A DNA stretch of 64,000 nt from Verrucomicrobiota bacterium (lineage in GTDB: Bacteria > Verrucomicrobiota > Verrucomicrobiia > Opitutales > Opitutaceae): positions 1 through 64,000 of the forward strand of contig JAEWKR010000023.1 in assembly GCA_023457715.1 (NCBI GenBank). Direction: 5' to 3'. Under the pieces are notes generated by a model, which did no database searches, was not told where the DNA came from, and saw nothing but the letters and a program-made list of their open reading frames with translations. Position 1 is the stretch's first letter. The number at the start of each line of letters is the position of its first letter. Position numbers and translations under genes: made by a program. Shown here piece after piece: positions 39,569 through 48,010 of this stretch.

Positions 39569-39624
39569 GCGAGCAAAGGCGGACGGCAGCCGAAAACGGA
39601 GCCAAGCGAAGAAAATCCGAGCGC

Positions 39625-39730
39625 AAACCACCAGGCTGAAGCTCGGGTGCTACTGGCGGAGCCCGTTCGAGTCGGTAGCTGCAGTGCTTCAGCCCGCGTT
39701 TCAGCCTTTCAGCGTTTCAGCGTTTCAGCG
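39625..39730. repeat. GGCTGAAGC element copy 2 plus (GTTTCAGC)n array
   Basis: Arms CACCAGGCTGAAGCTCGGG (about 39629-39647) and GTAGCTGCAGTGCTTCAGCC (39674-39693) match copy 1 at 30400. From 39695 the sequence becomes four GTTTCAGC octamers that run into the gpmI 3' end; the gpmI stop codon is the TCA (TGA on the minus strand) inside an octamer. The same octamer recurs at 54846-54893 and at the fmt stop. Confidence 0.9.
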
Positions 39731-41320
39731 TTTCTCGACCAAGCTCTCCCCGGTCATCTCGGCAGGCTTCGGCAGGCCCATCAAGTCGAGGACCGTCGGC
39801 GCGATGTCGGCTAGCCGGCCACCGGAACGCATCTGCGTCCGGCCTGCGACATAACCTTCGCCGACCACGAACACGTTGACGAGGTTCAAGGTGTGCGCGG
39901 TGTGCGGCCCGTTGACCGTCGGATCCCACATCTGCTCGGCGTTCCCGTGGTCGGCGCAGACAACGGCTTTGCCGCCGACGCTCGCCAGCGCCTCGAGCAG
40001 TTCACCAACGCCGCGGTCGGTCGCCTCGACCGCCTTGACCGTCGCCTCGAGCGAGCCGGTGTGACCCACCATGTCCGGATTCGCGTAATTCACGACCACC
40101 AGGCCGTACTTGCCGGAGAGGATCGCTTCGCGCGCCGCCTTGGTGACTTCAACCGACGACATCTCGGGCGCGACGTCATAGGTGGCCACCTTGGGACTCG
40201 ACGGACAGGCACGGTCTTCGCCGGGGAACGGTTCCTTGCGATAGTTGTTGAAGAAGAAGGTGACGTGCGGGTTCTTTTCGGTCTCCGCACACCGGAACTG
40301 GGAGATCCCGGCCTCGCTGACCACCTGTCCGAGGATGTTCTTCAGCTTCTCCGGCTTCGGCAGGATGACATTCACCGGCAGCCCGCTTTCGTACTCGGTC
40401 ATCGTGGCGTAGTAGAGATCGAGCTTCGGACCACGATCGAAGTCCTTGAAGCCATCGATGACGAAGGCCTTGGTGATCTCGCGCGGGCGGTCGCCCCGGT
40501 AATTGTAGAACAAGACGGCATCGCCGTCGTGGATGTTCGCCACCGGCTTCCCGTCCGGGCCGACGATCCAGGTCGGCAGCACGAACTCGTCGCCCTTCTG
40601 GGAGTCGCCGGTGGGGCGGTCGTAGTACTGCTGCACCGCGGTGACGGCGTCGGGGGCGGTCGCGCCCGCCTGTTTGCCCGTGAGCATCCAATAAGCCCGG
40701 CTCACCCGCTCCCAGCGGTTGTCGCGATCCATCGCGTAAAAACGGCCGCACACCGTGGCGATCTGGCCGAGCCCGATCGCGCGGCATTGATCCTCCACCT
40801 GCCGCACATAACCCAGCCCGCTTTGCGGCGGCGTGTCGCGGCCGTCGGTGAAGGCGTGGATGAAAACCTGTCCCGGCTGGAGGCCGTCCTCCTTCGCCTG
40901 GCGGAGGATCCCATAAAGGTGATCGAGCATGCCGTGAACTCCTGCGTCGCTGACGATCCCCATCAGGTGCAGCCGCGCACCGGGCCGCGTCCGGACGCGC
41001 GCGATCGCCGCCTGCCAGACCGGATTTGACGCGAGGCGTTTTTCCGAAAACAGCTTGTTCAACCGCACCAGTTCCTGGTCCACGATCCGGCCGGCGCCGA
41101 TGTTCTCGTGGCCAACTTCACTGTTGCCCATGACCCCGTCCGGCAGCCCGACATCGAGCCCCGAGGCCCGCACCTGCGCCACCGGAGATTTCGCGTGCAG
41201 CAGATCGTCGCACGGCTTTTTGGCGAGATGAACCGCGTTGGTGGGGTTCTGCGCCGGGTCCGGATTGCGGCCCCAACCATCACGGATCACAAGAAGTACA
41301 GGCTGACGAGGAGTGCTCAT
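39725..41320 (-). CDS. gpmI: 2,3-bisphosphoglycerate-independent phosphoglycerate mutase
   Basis: GpmI interconverts 3- and 2-phosphoglycerate using two manganese ions and a phosphoserine. The 531-residue protein has VLLVIRDGWGRN with the first metal Asp, the catalytic Ser in MGNSEVGHENIGAGR near 68, TDGRDTPPQSG, FYNYRGDRPREI, NYANPDMVGHTG and VVCADHGNAEQM. All metal ligands are recognisable. The ATG chosen is MSTPRQPVLL. It appears monocistronic, with short repeats on both sides; its stop codon is part of an octamer array. Confidence 0.96.
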   Translation of the reverse strand: MSTPRQPVLLVIRDGWGRNPDPAQNPTNAVHLAKKPCDDLLHAKSPVAQVRASGLDVGLPDGVMGNSEVGHENIGAGRIVDQELVRLNKLFSEKRLASNPVWQAAIARVRTRPGARLHLMGIVSDAGVHGMLDHLYGILRQAKEDGLQPGQVFIHAFTDGRDTPPQSGLGYVRQVEDQCRAIGLGQIATVCGRFYAMDRDNRWERVSRAYWMLTGKQAGATAPDAVTAVQQYYDRPTGDSQKGDEFVLPTWIVGPDGKPVANIHDGDAVLFYNYRGDRPREITKAFVIDGFKDFDRGPKLDLYYATMTEYESGLPVNVILPKPEKLKNILGQVVSEAGISQFRCAETEKNPHVTFFFNNYRKEPFPGEDRACPSSPKVATYDVAPEMSSVEVTKAAREAILSGKYGLVVVNYANPDMVGHTGSLEATVKAVEATDRGVGELLEALASVGGKAVVCADHGNAEQMWDPTVNGPHTAHTLNLVNVFVVGEGYVAGRTQMRSGGRLADIAPTVLDLMGLPKPAEMTGESLVEKR

Positions 41321-41340
41321 GGAGAAAAGGTCCACGCTGA

Positions 41341-41470
41341 GCCGTCGGGAGTCCGGAGTCCAGAGTCGATGAGTCGATAGTCGGTGGACTGGAGTCTAGA
41401 GCCAGACTTTCGGAGCGTGAACCTCGGCCCTCAGCTCTCGCCTCAAGACTATCAGCTATCGACTGCCTGG
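41341..41470. repeat. Degenerate GAGTC-type short repeats upstream of gpmI
   Basis: GGAGTCC/AGAGTCG/GAGTCGAT units of 7-8 bp run from about 41348 to 41397, with a looser inverted counterpart (AAGACTATCAGCTATCGACT) near 41446-41465. This is a weaker example of the arm-repeat palindromes found elsewhere. Confidence 0.6.
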
Positions 41471-41490
41471 GCCCGTGGCTCAAACGCGGG

Positions 41491-41507
41491 CTTATCGTGT
41501 CGATAAG
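41491..41507. promoter_or_regulatory. Perfect inverted repeat CTTATCG-TGT-CGATAAG
   Basis: A 7-bp perfect inverted repeat with a 3-bp loop lies 29 bp upstream of the next start codon. It could be an operator for a dimeric regulator or a small hairpin. No such copy was noticed elsewhere in the window. Confidence 0.4.
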
Positions 41508-41536
41508 AACACCAAACCCCAACCGGAGAAAAAGCG

Positions 41537-41854
41537 ATGGCCCTCCTCATTCGAGACCAGCTGCTGACGCCCCCAACGTGGTTCGCCTCGTTTCGGGACC
41601 TGACCCTCTATTGCCACATCTTTCTGCGTGCCGACGTCCTGATCGAGTCGGACGATCCCGACCCCTACTGGAAATGGATCCGCAGTCGGGGCGGGATGGA
41701 TTTCGTCGAGGACTTTGTGCGACCCGGGACCGAGGACGGCGTCCGCCTCGACACTGAACCCAACTACCCGCGCTCGGTGATCACCGACCGGATCGCGCCG
41801 GAGAATTTGAACTTTCTCCTCCAGCGCATCCGCGGCTGCGCGGGTCTGTCGTAA
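41537..41854 (+). CDS. Hypothetical protein, 105 residues
   Basis: Not recognised. A GGAG ribosome site lies about 8 nt before the ATG. The product is rich in Asp, Trp and Tyr (DDPDPYWKWIRSRGGMDFVE) and ends in a helical segment. It has no membrane segment or Cys cluster. An inverted repeat precedes it and a palindrome array follows it. Confidence 0.55.
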   Translation: MALLIRDQLLTPPTWFASFRDLTLYCHIFLRADVLIESDDPDPYWKWIRSRGGMDFVEDFVRPGTEDGVRLDTEPNYPRSVITDRIAPENLNFLLQRIRGCAGLS

Positions 41855-41869
41855 GCCGGGCCCGCTACG

Positions 41870-42231
41870 CGGGAATGATAAATTTCAGATTCAGATTTCA
41901 GATTGGCCTCCGCCGTGGCGTAAGCGTCCCGCTTGCGCACCCTTGAGGCCAAACCTCCGCGGAGGATGACGAACGCCCTGAGTGCGCAGGCGGGACGCCT
42001 ACGCTACGACGGAGGCCCGAACGCCGTGGTCCGACGGCGGGACGACTCCGCCGTAGCGTAAGCGTCCCGCTTGCGCACCCTTGAGGCCAAACCCGCCGCG
42101 GAGGATGACGATCGCCCTGAGTGCGCAGGCGGGACGCCTACGCTACGGCGGAGATCCGAACGCCCTGAGTGCGCAGGCGGGACGCCTACGCTACGGCGGA
42201 GATCTAAATCTCAAATCCCCGCGCAGCGGGC
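41870..42231. repeat. Tandem long palindromes with CGTAGCGTAAGCGTCCCGC arms
   Basis: Unit one has arms at 41913-41940 and 41982-42010; unit two at 42050-42077 and 42121-42149; an extra right arm is at 42168-42199. Arms (CGTAGCGTAAGCGTCCCGC then TTGCGCAC, and GTGCGCAGGCGGGACGCC then TACGCTACG) pair over about 27 bp with two mismatches. The whole is bounded by CAGATTCAGATTTCAGATT at 41886-41904 and ATCTAAATCTCAAATC. It ends within a few bases of the aminotransferase stop codon. Confidence 0.92.
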
Positions 42232-43419
42232 CTACAACCCGGCGCAGAACTTCGCCAGCCGTTCGACGCCCTTGCGGATGATTTCGTCGCTGGTGGCGTA
42301 GCTGAGCCGCAGGTAGCCTTCGGCGCCGAAGGCGCTGCCGGGCACGGCCGCGACCTTCTGCTCGTCGAGCAGCCGGTTGCAGAAATCGAGGTCCTTCAAG
42401 CCGAAGCTCGAGATGTTCGGGAAGAGATAGAAGGCACCTTCCGCGAGCAGGCACTTCACGCCGGGAATCTTGTTCAACTCGGCATGGAGGTTCTTCCGCC
42501 GGCGGTCGAACGCGGTCAGCATCGTCTGCAGCGCCGCGGTCGTCTTCTCCTTTTCCTTCAACGCCGCGAGGGCGCCGAACTGGGCGAAGGTGGTGACGTT
42601 GGACGTCATCTGGCTCTGCAGTTCCGAGATCGCCTTCGCGATCGGCAGCGGCGCCAGCGTCGTGCCGATCCGCCAGCCGGTCATCGCATAGGTCTTGGAG
42701 AAGCCCGCGACCACGATGGTCCGCGCCTCCGCCTCCTTGCTCAGCGTCGCGATGCAGGTGGGCTTCGCGCCGTCGTACACGAGATGCTCATACATCTCAT
42801 CGGAGAGGATGTAGAGGTTGTGCTTGAGCGCGACCGCCACGATGGCCTCGAGTTCCTGGCGAGAGTACACGGCACCCGTGGGATTCGAGGGCGAGTTGAG
42901 GATCAGGAGCCGGGTCCGGGGGGTGATCGCCGCCTCGACCATCGCGGGCGTCAACCGGAAGCCGGTGCGATCGTCCGCCAGGACGAATTTCGGCACCGCG
43001 CCGGCCAGCTTCACCATCTCGGGATAGCTGACCCAGTAGGGCGCGGGCACGATCACCTCATCTCCCGGCGAACACACCGCAAGCACGCCGAGGTAGCAGT
43101 TGAACTTGCCGCCCGGCGAAACGATCACCTGGGCCGGCGCGGCCTTGAGCCCGTATTCGGCCGCGTAGCGGTCGACCACCGCCTGCCGCAACGGCTCAAT
43201 GCCGGGGGTGGGCGCGTACTTGGTTTTCCCACCCTTCAGCGCGGCGATGCACGCCTCCTTGATATGCTCGGGAGTATCGAAGTCGGGCTCGCCGGCGGCG
43301 AAACCACAGACGTCTTCTCCTGCTGCTTGCAGCGCCTTGGCCTTCGCGTCGACAGCCAGGGTCGGCGACGGAGACACATTGCGGGCCCAGGTGGACAGGG
43401 GGGCGGGAGGTAGGCTCAT
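42232..43419 (-). CDS. Pyridoxal-phosphate aminotransferase (aspartate aminotransferase type)
   Basis: The 395-residue class I aminotransferase has the start region [45 protein letters not shown] with the PLP Asn, [11 protein letters not shown], and the Schiff-base Lys in [16 protein letters not shown] near 240. The C-terminal Arg in [11 protein letters not shown] binds the carboxylate. It fits the thermophilic-type AspC (subgroup I-gamma/beta) that makes aspartate or acts on prephenate. It is upstream-isolated by a perfect palindrome and has no operon partner. Confidence 0.93.
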   Translation of the reverse strand: MSLPPAPLSTWARNVSPSPTLAVDAKAKALQAAGEDVCGFAAGEPDFDTPEHIKEACIAALKGGKTKYAPTPGIEPLRQAVVDRYAAEYGLKAAPAQVIVSPGGKFNCYLGVLAVCSPGDEVIVPAPYWVSYPEMVKLAGAVPKFVLADDRTGFRLTPAMVEAAITPRTRLLILNSPSNPTGAVYSRQELEAIVAVALKHNLYILSDEMYEHLVYDGAKPTCIATLSKEAEARTIVVAGFSKTYAMTGWRIGTTLAPLPIAKAISELQSQMTSNVTTFAQFGALAALKEKEKTTAALQTMLTAFDRRRKNLHAELNKIPGVKCLLAEGAFYLFPNISSFGLKDLDFCNRLLDEQKVAAVPGSAFGAEGYLRLSYATSDEIIRKGVERLAKFCAGL

Positions 43420-43470
43420 GGGACAGTCGAAGCGACGAAAGGACGGGGAAAAAGGAAAGGCAAGCGTACG

Positions 43471-43560
43471 CGATGCGGGATGCAGAACCTGAGGACGCGA
43501 TCCGAGATCCGGGATGGTTCTGCCCGGATCTCGGATCCCGGATCACGCATCGCGGATCGC
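43471..43560. repeat. Perfect 15-bp stem inside a GGGATGC-type palindrome
   Basis: GATCCGAGATCCGGG (43499-43513) pairs perfectly with CCCGGATCTCGGATC (43523-43537) around a 9-bp loop. Outer arms (CGATGCGGGATGC and GATCACGCATCG) extend the symmetry. It lies between the aminotransferase start and the RHH gene terminator, and its units resemble the CCCGCAT family at 46192-46377. Confidence 0.92.
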
Positions 43561-43612
43561 AAACAACAAAGGCGCCGCACCGCTGGCGGGAAGCCAAAGC
43601 GAAGCGGCGCCT
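43561..43612 (-). terminator. Intrinsic terminator of the RHH gene
   Basis: On the minus strand AGGCGCCGC and GCGGCGCCT form a 9-bp stem with a 25-nt loop followed by TTGTTGTTT, about 45 nt beyond the stop codon. The long loop makes it moderate rather than strong. Confidence 0.55.
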
Positions 43613-43654
43613 GTGGCACCGGCCAGCCCTCAGGAATACGAGGGCGGCAGGGGT

Positions 43655-43969
43655 TTACTTCTTCTTCTTCGGGCGCTCGGGCATCGCCTCGATGGCGAGG
43701 CGGAGCAGCTCACCGACGCTGGCGTTCTTCTTGCGGGAAGCCCGTTTCAGCGCCGCCCGCTGGTCGTTGGTGATGCGGACGGAAATCTGGCGGTGGGGAT
43801 CACGGTCGGGCTCGCAACTTTCAAAGTTGAAGCCGGTGATTGCGGTGCGAACAACTTCACTGGCGGTCGAGTAACCGTGGGTCTTACGGCAGGTCTCGAT
43901 CCGCGCAATAAGTGACTCTGGCAGGTCAAACGTGAGGGGGGCGGAAGCCTTGCGGGATGTATTAGCCAT
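43655..43969 (-). CDS. Ribbon-helix-helix protein with two RHH-like modules
   Basis: The 104-residue protein has LTFDLPESLIARIETCRKTH in frame with GYSTASEVVRTAITGF at about 12-48, a typical RHH strand-helix-helix. After a short linker the second module is QISVRITNDQRAALKRASRK in frame with KNASVGELLRLAIEAM (about 65-98). The C-terminus is PERPKKKK. A tandem RHH chain could act as a monomeric equivalent of the usual dimer. It is probably a DNA-binding regulator, perhaps antitoxin-like, but no toxin gene lies next to it. Upstream 43970-44168 contains only an AT-rich patch and no gene. Confidence 0.75.
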   Translation of the reverse strand: MANTSRKASAPLTFDLPESLIARIETCRKTHGYSTASEVVRTAITGFNFESCEPDRDPHRQISVRITNDQRAALKRASRKKNASVGELLRLAIEAMPERPKKKK

Positions 43970-44168
43970 ACGAGGTGTCGAAGGGGATGAGCTACGACAA
44001 GTCTTTCCTCGCACCGCAAAGCTATGGCGGCAATGAAAATATTGCGCAGGGGTCTGCGTCGCCAAAATACGGTGACATGCAGGCATGACGTTTCCCTCGG
44101 TGGCGACGATCCGCACGTCTCTCACTTATGACACACTCTTCCCCCTTCCAGGGGCCCGTACCCGCCCC

Positions 44169-44840
44169 TCACCGGTTCGGCGCAGACGGGGCGACGCAGC
44201 GCACCACCAATTCGAAGGCGTCACGCGGGGTCGCCACGGCGGCCCACGACTTCGCCACAATCTCGGCCGCGATCTCCCGCGCGTGCCGGATCAGGATGGT
44301 ATCCACGCCGCAGGCATGTCCGCCGAGGACGTCGACATCGGCATCACCGATGAACAGGGCCTCCGCCGGCTGGACCTCCAGCTGCCCGAGCAACGCCCGC
44401 AAACCCTCCGGGTTCGGCTTGTGCGTGGGCAGGTCGTCGCCGCACACCACCGCCGCAAAATGTCCCGCGAGTTTCAGGCGCTCCAGGAGCGTCTCCGTCG
44501 ACGCCCGGTCGCGGCCGGTCCAGACCCCGACCTTGACCCTGGCGCCCGCCAGTCGGTCCAGCAAGGCCACCGTGCCCTCAAACAAGTCGACCAGGTGGCT
44601 GTTGGCGGCGTGGTAGGCATCCATCCGCGCGAGGGCCTCGGCGGCATGGCGCGGGTCGTTCACGAGCAGGGGCAGGAAACGATCGGGCGGCCCCCCGAGA
44701 TGGGAGAAAATGTCCATCGTCGGCCGGCCCCCGAAGGGCTCGATCGCGTGGGCAATGGAAGCCAGCACCAGCGGCAGGCTGTTGATCAGGGTGCCGTCGA
44801 AGTCGAAAATGACGGCTCTGACCGGGACCTGCCGGTTCAT
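44169..44840 (-). CDS. HAD-superfamily phosphatase
   Basis: The 223-residue protein is a HAD hydrolase with motif I VIFDFDGTLINS near 11-22, a helical cap, motif II VWTGRD, motif III Lys in THKPNPEGL and motif IV IGDADVDVLGG. It resembles phosphoglycolate-phosphatase or pyrophosphatase-like members; the substrate is not evident. It overlaps the LolA-like gene by ATGA, so it is translated together with it. Confidence 0.88.
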   Translation of the reverse strand: MNRQVPVRAVIFDFDGTLINSLPLVLASIAHAIEPFGGRPTMDIFSHLGGPPDRFLPLLVNDPRHAAEALARMDAYHAANSHLVDLFEGTVALLDRLAGARVKVGVWTGRDRASTETLLERLKLAGHFAAVVCGDDLPTHKPNPEGLRALLGQLEVQPAEALFIGDADVDVLGGHACGVDTILIRHAREIAAEIVAKSWAAVATPRDAFELVVRCVAPSAPNR

Positions 44841-45715
44841 GGCGCGATCCGGACCAGGCGGTCGGCGGCCGGGGCGCGCACGTCCTCGTTGAGATGAGCC
44901 GGGGAAAACACCGTCGGGGCAAATTCCAGGCGAAGAGCGGCGGCGGTGACCTCGAACCGGGTCTTGTCGCGAGTGAGATTGTTTCGGATGTCGAACGACT
45001 TCGGTATCCACTCCTCCCCCACCTTCTTCAGGTCCTTCAGGGTGGTGGTCTTCATCACGTCGCGCGCCGCCATCAGGTCGACCTGAAGCGGCGCGTTGAA
45101 CTGGGCATCGAAGTACGCGCGCACCCGCTTCAGGTTGGGATTCCGCGTGCCAAAGGCAGCGGGCGGCGCGAACGCGAAGACATAGGCCGGACGTCCGCGC
45201 ACGCGCGCGACGCTTTCGACCTCGACGCCAGGCCAGTACAGAAAGGGCATCTGAAGGTCGAAGGGCGTGATCTCGACCCCCGGAATCAACGGCTGCATCA
45301 ACGCCCCGGGCTCCACCTGGGAAACCATTCCGCCGGTGGAGCGCCACACGGCCGCCTGCTCGCCGTTCTGAAGGAGGAACCGGTGCACGGTACCGCCGGT
45401 GTCCTTCAGTTCGATCCGGATGATTGCCCCCTGCTCATTGCTCCCACCCCAGAGCCGTCCTTGGTACACGATCTCCCGCTTGCGATGGGGCAGCGCGCGG
45501 AGATTGAACTCCACGTACCCATCCCACCCGGAGCGGCGAAATTGCTCGAGAATGCGGGCGGCTTCGGCGGCGTCAGGTTTTCCCACCTGCGCCAGGGGCG
45601 CCTCGCTGCGCGTCGGTGGCGCCGCGATGACCCCACCTGCCGCCCCGAGGAGGGCCGCAGCGACAAAAAAAGCCCGCCTGAACAGGGCGGGCCGAATTTC
45701 AACCGTTCCGAGCAT
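44837..45715 (-). CDS. LolA-like outer-membrane lipoprotein-sorting family protein
   Basis: The 292-residue protein has an N-terminal signal peptide (core AFFVAAALLGAAGGVIAAPP, about 15-34) and a beta-rich body like the LolA_like family: GRLWGGSNEQGAIIRIELKD, PFLYWPGVEVESVARVRGRP, and RAYFDAQFNAPLQVDLMA with TLKDLKKVGEEWIPKSFDIR. It may carry a lipid or lipoprotein in the periplasm. It starts 4 nt after the secG stop and overlaps the HAD gene. Codons 8-17 coincide with an intrinsic terminator, so its expression may depend on read-through. Confidence 0.65.
   Translation of the reverse strand: MLGTVEIRPALFRRAFFVAAALLGAAGGVIAAPPTRSEAPLAQVGKPDAAEAARILEQFRRSGWDGYVEFNLRALPHRKREIVYQGRLWGGSNEQGAIIRIELKDTGGTVHRFLLQNGEQAAVWRSTGGMVSQVEPGALMQPLIPGVEITPFDLQMPFLYWPGVEVESVARVRGRPAYVFAFAPPAAFGTRNPNLKRVRAYFDAQFNAPLQVDLMAARDVMKTTTLKDLKKVGEEWIPKSFDIRNNLTRDKTRFEVTAAALRLEFAPTVFSPAHLNEDVRAPAADRLVRIAP
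45662..45694 (-). terminator. Intrinsic terminator for secG inside the next gene
   Basis: On the minus strand GCCCGCC, loop CTGTTCA, GGCGGGC, then seven T residues form a textbook terminator 27-58 nt past the secG stop codon. It lies within the first 18 codons of the LolA-like gene and encodes part of its signal peptide. Confidence 0.8.
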
Positions 45716-45719
45716 CCGC

Positions 45720-46133
45720 TTATGACTTCGGCGCGGCCGTCGAAGTTCCCGCGGGGGCATCCGCCGCCGGCGTGGCCGGGGCCGGTGTCGCAGCGGCCGG
45801 AGTCGTGGTGTCCGGAAGGGTCGCCGCCGGAGCCGGGGTCGCCGGCGCGGTGATCGTCGGCAGGGCGCTGCCGGAAGCCTGGCGGGCGCTGGTGCGCTCG
45901 TAGATCCGCCCGAGGTAGAGGCTGAACGCCAGGACGAAGAAAATCACCGCCGCGTAGATGGTGGACTTGCTGAGGACGTTATTCGTCTCGGCGCCGAACG
46001 CGGCCTCGGCCGCTCCGCCACCCAGCGCGGCACCCATCCCGCCGTCCTTCGACTTCTGGGCGAGGACGACCAGGATCAGGAAAAGCGAAACGAAGATGAG
46101 GATGACGGTAAGGATTCCGAGTAGAATACCCAT
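45720..46133 (-). CDS. secG: Preprotein translocase subunit SecG
   Basis: SecG is the small membrane subunit of SecYEG. The 137-residue protein has helix one at about 2-24 ([20 protein letters not shown]), the conserved loop [21 protein letters not shown], and helix two at about 58-77. A C-terminal tail of about 50 residues is Ala/Pro/Thr-rich and probably extramembranous; this is longer than in E. coli SecG but common in some phyla. It is followed by a strong terminator. Confidence 0.93.
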   Translation of the reverse strand: MGILLGILTVILIFVSLFLILVVLAQKSKDGGMGAALGGGAAEAAFGAETNNVLSKSTIYAAVIFFVLAFSLYLGRIYERTSARQASGSALPTITAPATPAPAATLPDTTTPAAATPAPATPAADAPAGTSTAAPKS

Positions 46134-46191
46134 AGAAAAGGTCGATTAACGCGTGGCGGCGACCGGGTTGTCAAGGGCGATGGAGACGGGG

Positions 46192-46378
<187 letters not shown>

Positions 46379-47332
46379 CTACGCTTCCACCCCGAGTTTT
46401 TCGAGCAGACGCTGCAGGTCCTCGTTCCCGCGGTATTCGATCACAATCTTGCCCTTCTTGGGCGAATGGAGGAGCGCCACGCGCGCGCCAAGGTGGGACG
46501 TAAGCTTCTTTTCGATGCCCGACACCGCTGTCGCGTCCGCGGGCGAAAGTGCGGTCGGGCGCACGCTGCGGACCACCCCGCCGCCGCCCGCCTTGGCAGA
46601 GGCGGCCAGCTTTTCGGTCACCCGCACGCTCAGGCCTTCCTCGATCACGCGACGGGCGAGCAGCAGGCGCTGGCCGGCGTCTTCGATGCCGAGCAGCACT
46701 TTGGCGTGGCCGACGCTCAGGAGCGATTTGGCGACGTAGCCCTGCAATTCGGCGTCGAGCCCCAGCAGGCGCAGCGCGTTGGCCACCGACGCGCGCCCCT
46801 TCCCCACCCGCTCCGCCGCCGTTTCCTGGGTGAGGTCGAAATCACGAATCAAACTGGCGTAGCCGTGGGCTTCCTCGATCGGGTTCAGCCCTTCCCGCTG
46901 CAGGTTTTCGATCAGGCCCAAGGCGGCCGAAGACGCGTTGCTGGCCTCCACGATCCGGGCCGGGATGGCCTTGATCTTCAGCTGCTGAAACGCCCGCCAG
47001 CGTCGTTCGCCGGCGATCAACTGGTACTTCTCCCCCACCTTGCGCACGACCACCGGCTGCAGCAGGCCCTCGGACCGGATGCTCTCGGCGAGTTCGGCCA
47101 GCTGGTCCGGCGGGATTTCCCGTCTCGCCTGGTAGGGGCTCGGTTCGATCGCGTGGACCGGCACCTCGAGATAGCCTGGCGCACCAGCGGGCGCGGGGGT
47201 CGGCGCCGCGGTCGCCGCGGCGGGGGTGGGCTTGGCGGCGTCTGTGACCGGACCGTTGGAGGGAGGTTTGGCTGCGGCGATGAGGCCGCCGAGCCCGCGG
47301 CCGAGCCGGGATTTCGAAGGTGCTGCCGACAT
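46379..47332 (-). CDS. parB: Chromosome-partitioning protein ParB
   Basis: ParB binds parS sites, uses CTP to slide on DNA and works with ParA in chromosome segregation. The 317-residue protein has [12 protein letters not shown] at the N-terminus, an Ala/Pro linker, the CTP-binding ParB core with [14 protein letters not shown] near 104-117 and [16 protein letters not shown], a helix-turn-helix ([20 protein letters not shown]) and the C-terminal dimerisation domain. No parA adjoins it, unlike the usual arrangement; a LysM gene precedes it by 2 nt. No consensus parS was noticed. Confidence 0.95.
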   Translation of the reverse strand: MSAAPSKSRLGRGLGGLIAAAKPPSNGPVTDAAKPTPAAATAAPTPAPAGAPGYLEVPVHAIEPSPYQARREIPPDQLAELAESIRSEGLLQPVVVRKVGEKYQLIAGERRWRAFQQLKIKAIPARIVEASNASSAALGLIENLQREGLNPIEEAHGYASLIRDFDLTQETAAERVGKGRASVANALRLLGLDAELQGYVAKSLLSVGHAKVLLGIEDAGQRLLLARRVIEEGLSVRVTEKLAASAKAGGGGVVRSVRPTALSPADATAVSGIEKKLTSHLGARVALLHSPKKGKIVIEYRGNEDLQRLLEKLGVEA

Positions 47333-47334
47333 GA

Positions 47335-47904
47335 CTATTTCGCGTTGTTGGGCGAGTTCGGAATAAAAAGCGTCTGTCCGACCGTAATGCGCGACGGATC
47401 TGCGAGCCGGTTCGCATTTACGATATCTTGAACCCGGCCGCCGGTCTTCTTGGCGATGGTGGCGATCGTATCGCCTTTCTGGACGGTGTAGCTGAGGCCC
47501 TCCTTCGCGTAATCCTCGCCGAAGGAGGTCTGGACGGTCGGACGGGTGGCCTGGGCCTTGGCGAGCGAGTCGAGGGCGGCGTTCGTCTGCTTGCCCAGCT
47601 TCTCCAGTTGCGCCGCCACCTGCTGCAGCGTCTCGTTTTTGGAGGTGGCGACCGAGGAACGGATCGTCTGGTTCAGGTCGTCAATCGCCTGGTTCAACTG
47701 GGTGAGCGTCGCGTAGCCACGATCATTCGCCGCCTTCGCCCGCAGTTCCTGGTTCTCCCGCTCCAGCTGCTCGACCCGGAGGGAAAGCTCGCCCACCCGC
47801 TGGGTGAGCCCGCGGACATCCTCCCGCAGATTCGCGAAGTCGAGCGGGGTTTGCGCGGACGCAACCCCCACCGTCAGCGCGGCCATCGCGAGAAATTTGA
47901 ACAT
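47335..47904 (-). CDS. Secreted coiled-coil protein with LysM domain
   Basis: The 189-residue protein has a signal peptide (MFKFLAMAALTVGVASAQ), a coiled coil at about 25-110 (heptads such as LREDVRGLTQRVGELSLRVE) and a C-terminal LysM domain: LSYTVQKGDTIATIAKKTGG through ITVGQTLFIPN. It probably binds peptidoglycan in the periplasm. The layout recalls CpoB/YbgF-like or cell-wall tethering proteins. It is co-directional with parB, 2 nt apart, which hints at a link between envelope and chromosome segregation only by position. Confidence 0.85.
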   Translation of the reverse strand: MFKFLAMAALTVGVASAQTPLDFANLREDVRGLTQRVGELSLRVEQLERENQELRAKAANDRGYATLTQLNQAIDDLNQTIRSSVATSKNETLQQVAAQLEKLGKQTNAALDSLAKAQATRPTVQTSFGEDYAKEGLSYTVQKGDTIATIAKKTGGRVQDIVNANRLADPSRITVGQTLFIPNSPNNAK

Positions 47905-48010
47905 GGAGACCGACTGTGCGGAAACAGATCGCGAAAACAAGGGGGATGTACGTCCGCGCAGAAAAGTGACCGCCCCGCCCGCCTTTCGCGTCGCTCAAGA
48001 CAGGTCGTTT

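Noticed and set aside
41913..42199. CRISPR or integron attC sites
   Set aside because: Arms pair as palindromes but the units lack spacers, a core GTTRRRY site is not evident and no integrase is present.
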